Assembly (NCBI GenBank): GCA_011371325.1
Contig: DRQV01000217.1
Location: forward strand, 1-10,259
Source: Thioploca sp.
GTDB taxonomy: Bacteria; Pseudomonadota; Gammaproteobacteria; Beggiatoales; Beggiatoaceae
Length of the DNA: 10,259 nucleotides
Direction: 5' to 3'
Shown here piece after piece: positions 5,730 through 10,259 of this stretch. Both the position numbers and the translations under genes were made by a program. Numbering within the stretch: the stretch's first letter is position 1; each line of letters starts with the position of its first letter. Under the pieces are notes generated by a model, which ran no database searches, had not been told where the DNA came from, and saw only the letters and a list, made by a program, of their open reading frames with translations.

Positions 5730-5741
5730 ATGGTTGCTTAA
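5730..5741 (+). other. three-codon mini-ORF abutting the murJ start
   Basis: ATG GTT GCT TAA occupies 5730-5741, and the murJ ATG begins at the next base, 5742. MurJ has no Shine-Dalgarno sequence of its own. Termination on this minimal frame could place a ribosome at the murJ start. Equally it may be chance, because the mini-ORF also lacks a ribosome site. Confidence 0.25.
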
Positions 5742-7304
5742 ATGAGTAAAAAATTACTTAAATCTACTGCATTGGTTGGTGGATTGACGTTGATTTCCCG
5801 TATCTTAGGTTTTACTCGAGATGTTGTAATTGCTCATATTTTTGGAGCAAGTGTTAGTACTGATGCTTTTTTGGTTGCATTTAAAATTCCCAATTTTATG
5901 CGACGCTTATTCGCTGAAGGGGCTTTTTCCCAAGCGTTTACTCCAGTATTGAGTGAATATCAATCCCAACGTGGTAAAACTGAAGTTAAACATTTAGTTG
6001 ATCATGTGGCCGGCAATTTAGGTGGAATTTTATTCTGGATTACTGTGATTGGAATTATAATTGCACCTGTATTAGTGATGATATTTGCTCCTGGTTTTAT
6101 CCAATATCCTATAAAATTTGATTTAGCTGTGGAAATGTTACGCATTACTTTTCCATATCTTTTATTTATAGCTTTAACCGCATTTGCTGGAGCTGTTTTA
6201 AACACTTATGGTCATTTTGCCATTCCAGCTTTCACTCCAGTATTTCTAAATTTATGTTTAATCTCTTCAGCTTTATGGCTTACGGCCTATTTTGAAAAAC
6301 CAATTATTGCACTAGCTTATGGCGTATTAATCGCTGGTATTATTCAATTAACTTTTCAATTACCATTTTTATATCGACTAAAATTATTACCTAATCCTCG
6401 TTTCAATCGCCATGATGAAGGTGTTAAACGTATTCACCATTTGATGATTCCTGCATTGTTTGGGGTATCAGTTTCCCAAATAAATTTGCTTATGGATACT
6501 TTAATGGCCTCTTTTTTGGTTACTGGTAGCGTTTCATGGTTGTATTATTCTGATCGTTTAATGGAATTTCCTGTAGGGGTGTTTGGATTAGCTTTAGCAA
6601 CTGTAATGCTTCCTAATTTATCCCGTGCTGTTTCTTGCGGTAATTTTAATAGTTATAATTTTACCTTAGATTGGGCTTTACGTTGGGTATTTTTAATTGC
6701 TACTCCTGCCATGTTTGGTTTAATGGTTTTATCTGGGCCTATTTTAGCCACTTTATTTTATGGTGGCGAATTCACTGACAGCGATATTATCAATACTAAT
6801 TACAGTTTAATGGCTTATGCTATTGGGTTATTGGGTTTTATCTTAATTAAAGTTTTGGCTTCCGGTTTTTATTCTCGACAGGATACTCGTACTCCTGTTA
6901 AGATTGCGGTCATTTCGATGGTTACTAATATTATATTAAATTTGATTTTGATTTGGCATTTAGCTCATATTGGTTTAGCCTTAGCAACTTCTGCCTCTGC
7001 TTTATTGAATGCTTTATTACTTTATCTTAGCTTACGCAAGCAAAACTTATTTATTCCACAGGTTGGTTGGAAATTATTGTTATTACGGATTTTTTTAGCT
7101 AATATAAGTATGGCTGTTTTATTATGGTGGGTTAGTGATTATTTAACAGTTTGGTTTTCTATGAGCGTTTTAGAACGAGTATTTAATTTGTTTGGTTTGA
7201 TAATAGTTGGAATGGTAACTTATGTAGGTTGCCTATTTATATTTGGTTTACGATTTCGGCATATTAGTTTGATTACTATTGACTCCAAATTAGATAATAT
7301 CTAG
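5742..7304 (+). CDS. murJ: MurJ (MviN) lipid II flippase
   Basis: MurJ moves lipid II, the peptidoglycan precursor, across the inner membrane. The 520-residue protein is highly hydrophobic along its whole length, consistent with the 14 membrane helices of this MOP-superfamily transporter. Residues shown to be essential in E. coli MurJ are present with a shift of two: Arg20, Arg26, Asp41, Arg54 and Arg272 correspond to Arg18, Arg24, Asp39, Arg52 and Arg270. Conserved runs include SRILGFTRD at 19-27, AFSQAFTPVL at 61-70 and DRLMEFPVGVFG at 271-282. Length is close to E. coli MurJ (about 511). The ATG at 5742 lacks a Shine-Dalgarno sequence but gives exactly the expected N-terminus. It stands alone between a 436-base spacer and a convergent glyS, so it probably forms its own transcription unit. 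Nothing suggests damage or transfer. Confidence 0.96.
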   Translation: MSKKLLKSTALVGGLTLISRILGFTRDVVIAHIFGASVSTDAFLVAFKIPNFMRRLFAEGAFSQAFTPVLSEYQSQRGKTEVKHLVDHVAGNLGGILFWITVIGIIIAPVLVMIFAPGFIQYPIKFDLAVEMLRITFPYLLFIALTAFAGAVLNTYGHFAIPAFTPVFLNLCLISSALWLTAYFEKPIIALAYGVLIAGIIQLTFQLPFLYRLKLLPNPRFNRHDEGVKRIHHLMIPALFGVSVSQINLLMDTLMASFLVTGSVSWLYYSDRLMEFPVGVFGLALATVMLPNLSRAVSCGNFNSYNFTLDWALRWVFLIATPAMFGLMVLSGPILATLFYGGEFTDSDIINTNYSLMAYAIGLLGFILIKVLASGFYSRQDTRTPVKIAVISMVTNIILNLILIWHLAHIGLALATSASALLNALLLYLSLRKQNLFIPQVGWKLLLLRIFLANISMAVLLWWVSDYLTVWFSMSVLERVFNLFGLIIVGMVTYVGCLFIFGLRFRHISLITIDSKLDNI

Positions 7305-7309
7305 TATAC

Positions 7310-7380
7310 AGGATTGCTTCTGCATTATGATTTGTGTATTTAGGCAAACCATAAAGGATTGATCCTACATTGTGATCTGT
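7310..7380. repeat. degenerate 26-base direct repeat, 45-base period
   Basis: The stretches 7310-7335 and 7355-7380 both begin AGGATTG and end TGT, and agree at 21 of 26 positions by my alignment. Most differences are transitions. The second copy has become the core of the hairpin at 7362-7386. The pattern looks like an old tandem duplication or two units of a dispersed element. Confidence 0.5.
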
Positions 7381-7407
7381 AGGGATTATCTCTTGTGGTT
7401 AGCCTAA
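7340..7407. repeat. REP-like nested inverted repeat between convergent murJ and glyS
   Basis: The outer arms at 7340-7354 and 7393-7407 pair over 15 positions, with one A-A mismatch and one G-U pair. Inside them ATCCTACA (7362-7369) pairs with TGTAGGGAT (7378-7386), with one bulged G and an 8-base loop. The result is a long stem with a second hairpin nested in it, filling most of the 113-base gap between two converging genes. Neither strand has a T-tract after the stem. It is therefore not a standard terminator, but it may stabilise or terminate both transcripts, as REP elements do. A decayed miniature transposon is the alternative. Confidence 0.55.
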
Positions 7408-7417
7408 TGTCAATTAT

Positions 7418-9487
7418 TTAAGTTTGTAATTTGGAGATATCAGCAATTTGTAAGAATAATTGCCGAATTTTTTGTAAAAAAGCCAATCTATTACTGCGTA
7501 TTATAGGATTCTCATCCATAACCATTACATCATCAAAGAAAGTGTCAATAACTTTACGTAAACTAGCTAAATGTTGCAAAGCAGTTTGGTAATCACTAAT
7601 TTCTAATAATGGTAAAATATTTTCATTTACAGATTCCATCGCATCATATAAATTTCGTTCTGCTTTATGTTTGAAATAGGTTGGATTTGGTTCATCAGGG
7701 ATAGTTTGGTCGGCCTTTTTCAAAATATTATGGATACGCTTATTTGCACTGGCTAAACTAGCCATTTCCGGTAATTTACGAAATTCCTGAATAGCTTGAA
7801 TTCTATTTTCAAAATCTAATGGTGATGTGGGACGACAGACTAATATTGCTTCGATACTATCCAAAGGTATTTGTTGTTCTTGATAATAATTGCGTAGTCT
7901 TTCCAATATAAATTCAAAGACTTTGGTAAATACTTTACCATCTTTCGGTAATACTTCATTTGGATATGCTATTTGAGCTTCAATCAATAATTGTTGCAAG
8001 TCTAATGGTAATTTACGTTCTATCATAATCCGTAAAATACTTAATGCGGCTCTTCTTAAACCAAACGGGTCTTTATCACCAGTCGGTACTTGATTAATCC
8101 CAAAAATACCAATTAAAGTATCTAGTTTATCAGCAATAGCTAATGCTTGGCCTAAAATTGTAGTTGGTAATTTGTCAGTAGCAAAACGAGGCATGTACTG
8201 TTCTCGTAAGGCAATAGATACTTTATCAGTTTCTTTATCCCATTGAGCATAATACTGCCCCATAATTCCTTGTAATTCTGGAAATTCTCCAACCATATCG
8301 GTTACTAAATCACATTTAGATAATTGACCAGCTCTAATTCCTTGTAATTCGGTAGCTCCTAATTGTTTAGTTATATTGCCGCATAATTGTGCAACTCGTT
8401 TAGATTTGTCATATAAACTACCTAATTTATGTTGAAAAATAACCGTTTTTAATTGTTCTAACCGATTAATTAATGGAGTATTTTTATCTTGTTGCCAAAA
8501 AAAAGCTGCATCACTTAAACGTGGTCGAATTACTCGCTCATTACCCGCTTGAACTATGTCTGGTTGTTTACTATTAATATTACTTATTGCAATAAAATTA
8601 GGTAATAATTCTCCAGCTTTATTTATCACTGGAAAATATTTTTGATGACCTTGCATGGAAGCAATCAATACCTCGGCTGGAATTTCCAGAAATTGTTTAG
8701 CAAAACTACCAGTTATAGCGGTTGGCCATTCTACTAAACCAGTTACTTCATTCAATAAATCTTCATCAATTACTGCTGTTCCACCTATATAAGTAGCTGC
8801 TTGTTTCGCTAGAACTTTTATATGTTTACGTCTATTGTTAAAATCAGCAATAACATGGCCTTGTTTTTCTAATATTTTGGCATAATCAGTAACTTCAGTT
8901 AGATTGATTGGTTCTGGATGATGGAATCTATGCCCCCTAGTTTTGCTTCCACTTTTAATTCCTAAAATTTCCGTTTCAATTAGCTCAGAACCAAATAAAA
9001 TTACTACCCAGTGCACTGGTCGTATAAACTCAAATGATGAATTACCCCAACGCATTCGTTTTGGGATTGGTAAGGTTGCTAATGCGGTTTTTATTATATT
9101 AGGAATCAAACTTACAGTTGATTTTCCAATTTGAATATTATTGTAAACTAAACGATCATCTTTCTGTTCTAAATTACTAACTTCAATCCCACAAGAACGA
9201 GCAAAACCCAATGCAGCTTTGGTTGGATTACTTTCTTTATCAAAAGCAGCAGTTATAGCTGGGCCTTTTCTTTCAATTTGTTGATCTGCCTGTTTAATGT
9301 CCAAGTCTTCTATTATTACTGCTAAACGACGTGGAGTTGCAAAAGGAAGCACGGTATTATAATTTAAAGATTTTTGTTGTAATCCATCACTTATAGCAGC
9401 TACAAATGCTTCTGAAAGATTTAATAGGTCTTTAGGTGGTAATTCTTCTGTACCAATTTCAATTAATAAATTACGAATTTCGCTCAT
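7418..9487 (-). CDS. glyS: glycyl-tRNA synthetase beta subunit
   Basis: GlyS is the beta chain of the bacterial alpha2beta2 glycyl-tRNA synthetase; it binds tRNA-Gly and is needed for charging. The 689-residue length equals that of E. coli GlyS as I recall it. Conserved blocks occur in order: LLIEIGTEELPP at 7-18, FATPRRLAV at 49-57, RGHRFHHPEP at 184-193, LVEWP at 251-255, KYFPV at 283-287, KCDLVTDMVGEF at 391-402, IADKLDTLIGIFGI at 451-464 and GDKDPFGLRRAAL at 470-482. A C-terminal DALR-like anticodon-binding region ends in FLQIADIS near 677-684. The start overlaps the glyQ stop as ATGA (9484-9487), with GAGG seven bases upstream, so the two subunits are translationally coupled. It converges on murJ. 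No defect is seen. Confidence 0.97.
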   Translation of the reverse strand: MSEIRNLLIEIGTEELPPKDLLNLSEAFVAAISDGLQQKSLNYNTVLPFATPRRLAVIIEDLDIKQADQQIERKGPAITAAFDKESNPTKAALGFARSCGIEVSNLEQKDDRLVYNNIQIGKSTVSLIPNIIKTALATLPIPKRMRWGNSSFEFIRPVHWVVILFGSELIETEILGIKSGSKTRGHRFHHPEPINLTEVTDYAKILEKQGHVIADFNNRRKHIKVLAKQAATYIGGTAVIDEDLLNEVTGLVEWPTAITGSFAKQFLEIPAEVLIASMQGHQKYFPVINKAGELLPNFIAISNINSKQPDIVQAGNERVIRPRLSDAAFFWQQDKNTPLINRLEQLKTVIFQHKLGSLYDKSKRVAQLCGNITKQLGATELQGIRAGQLSKCDLVTDMVGEFPELQGIMGQYYAQWDKETDKVSIALREQYMPRFATDKLPTTILGQALAIADKLDTLIGIFGINQVPTGDKDPFGLRRAALSILRIMIERKLPLDLQQLLIEAQIAYPNEVLPKDGKVFTKVFEFILERLRNYYQEQQIPLDSIEAILVCRPTSPLDFENRIQAIQEFRKLPEMASLASANKRIHNILKKADQTIPDEPNPTYFKHKAERNLYDAMESVNENILPLLEISDYQTALQHLASLRKVIDTFFDDVMVMDENPIIRSNRLAFLQKIRQLFLQIADISKLQT

Positions 9488-10259
9488 GCTGAAACCTCAC
9501 ACATTGGAAAGTTTAAAGATTCACGTCGTTCATAATATGCTTCAGCTACTGCTTTGGATAGAGTACGTATTCGTAAAATATAATGTTGTCTCTCCGTAAC
9601 TGAGATGGCATGACGAGCATCTAATAAATTAAATGTATGTGAAGTTTTAAGCATCATTTCATAAGCTGGTAATGGTAGATTTTTTGTTATTAAAGAGTTA
9701 CTTTCTGATTCATATAATTCAAATAATCGAAATAATTCATTAACTGGAGCATGTTCAAAATTATAAGTTGACATTTCCACTTCATTTTGATGAAATACAT
9801 CTTTATAGGTAATTCGTCCTAAAGGTCCATCAGTCCAAACTAAATCAAATATGCTATCAACTCCTTGTAAATACATAGCAATCCGTTCCAAACCATAGGT
9901 AATTTCTCCTGTCACTGGTTTACATTCCAACCCTCCAACTTGTTGAAAATAAGTAAATTGGGTAATTTCCATGCCATTTAGCCAAACTTCCCAACCCAAA
10001 CCCCAAGCACCTAAAGTTGGAGATTTCCAATTATCCTCTACAAATCGAATATCATGAATTAATGGATCAAATCCTAACATTTGTAATGATTCTAAGTATA
10101 AATCTTGGAATTCTAATGGTGATGGTTTTATAATAACTTGATATTGGTAATAATGTTGTAATCGATTAGGATTTTCTCCATACCGACCATCAGTAGGTCG
10201 ACGAGAAGGTTGTACATAAGCAGCACTCCAAGGTTCTGGTCCAATAGCTCGTAAAAAAG
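9484..10259 (-). CDS. glyQ: glycyl-tRNA synthetase alpha subunit, N-terminus beyond the window
   Basis: GlyQ is the catalytic alpha chain that forms glycyl-adenylate and transfers glycine to tRNA-Gly. The minus-strand frame is open from the right edge, giving 257 visible residues against about 303 in E. coli, so about 45 N-terminal residues are missing. The internal ATG at 10080 is not the start: the frame upstream of it encodes the family motifs GPEPWSAAYVQPSRRPTDGR and YGENPNRLQHYYQ, then IKPSP. Downstream come DIRFVEDNWKSPTLGAWGLG, WEVWLNGMEITQFTYFQQ, GGLECKPVTGEITYGLERIA and FHQNEVEMSTYNFEHA. These class II core motifs are nearly identical to E. coli GlyQ. The stop overlaps the glyS start by four bases. 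The promoter and any upstream gene lie outside the window. Confidence 0.97.
   Translation of the reverse strand, partial: FLRAIGPEPWSAAYVQPSRRPTDGRYGENPNRLQHYYQYQVIIKPSPLEFQDLYLESLQMLGFDPLIHDIRFVEDNWKSPTLGAWGLGWEVWLNGMEITQFTYFQQVGGLECKPVTGEITYGLERIAMYLQGVDSIFDLVWTDGPLGRITYKDVFHQNEVEMSTYNFEHAPVNELFRLFELYESESNSLITKNLPLPAYEMMLKTSHTFNLLDARHAISVTERQHYILRIRTLSKAVAEAYYERRESLNFPMCEVSA
9495..9498 (-). promoter_or_regulatory. glyS ribosome binding site inside the 3' end of glyQ
   Basis: GAGG on the minus strand (plus-strand CCTC at 9495-9498) sits seven bases before the glyS ATG, within the last codons of glyQ. This spacing is near ideal. Together with the ATGA overlap it supports balanced synthesis of the two subunits. 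Confidence 0.6.

Larger units (their letters stand above)
5306..5741. other. 436-base A/T-rich intergenic region between the divergent aminotransferase and murJ genes
   Basis: No credible open reading frame is present on either strand. Both flanking genes are read outward, so it must hold two promoters. It contains a consensus TATAAT on the minus strand, an extended -10 box on the plus strand and three inverted repeats, all listed separately. It is much longer than two promoters need, which leaves room for a regulatory site or an untranslated leader. Confidence 0.6.

Noticed and set aside
6002..6205. 67-codon minus-strand ORF inside murJ
   Set aside because: It lies antisense to membrane helices of MurJ and has no ribosome site or recognisable motif.
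8943..9134. 63-codon plus-strand ORF inside glyS
   Set aside because: It is antisense to conserved GlyS sequence and has no recognisable motif.
10078..10080. ATG as the start of glyQ, giving a 198-residue protein
   Set aside because: The frame continues upstream to the window edge with strongly conserved GlyQ sequence, so this is an internal methionine.

Overview
This is an AT-rich bacterial window. Codon third positions are dominated by A and T, and the spacers are nearly pure A/T. GlyQ, GlyS, ArgE, MurJ and the NapG-like protein all resemble the Escherichia coli proteins as I remember them, in length and motif order. That suggests a gammaproteobacterium with a low-GC genome, perhaps host-associated, but the genus cannot be named from this window. 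Every gene wholly inside the window looks intact, and I see no insertion sequence, prophage, CRISPR array, tRNA or rRNA.

Layout from left to right. (1) The 5' part of an M48 (HtpX-like) membrane metalloprotease gene runs off the left edge on the minus strand. (2) A 285-base A/T-rich spacer holds an 11-bp inverted repeat and an intrinsic-terminator-like hairpin whose T-tract faces the plus strand. (3) A membrane-anchored thermonuclease-like gene lies on the minus strand. It is divergent, across 70 bp, from (4) a coupled napG-napH-like pair that encodes a Tat-exported polyferredoxin and its membrane partner. (5) argE follows 42 bp downstream on the same strand. (6) A DegT/ArnB-type sugar aminotransferase gene converges on argE, and their 3' ends overlap by 30 bp. 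(7) A 436-base spacer contains several inverted repeats and candidate promoters. (8) murJ, the lipid II flippase gene, is on the plus strand. (9) A 113-base spacer between murJ and the convergent glyS holds a compact REP-like structure. (10) glyS and most of glyQ overlap as an ATGA operon on the minus strand, and glyQ runs off the right edge.

Most of the window is housekeeping: arginine synthesis, peptidoglycan precursor export, glycyl-tRNA charging and surface sugar modification. The least ordinary part is the NapG/NapH-like pair. By family knowledge such pairs move electrons from quinol to periplasmic acceptors. Here there is no terminal reductase, cytochrome or maturation gene beside them. 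Both proteins also depart from the E. coli cysteine pattern in places where iron-sulfur ligands are expected: a C-x3-C spacing and an insertion in NapG, and a Cys-to-Glu replacement plus an extra Cys in NapH. I see no convincing wholly new multi-gene system. The NapGH variant, the REP-like element and the orphan plus-strand terminator are the items most worth checking.
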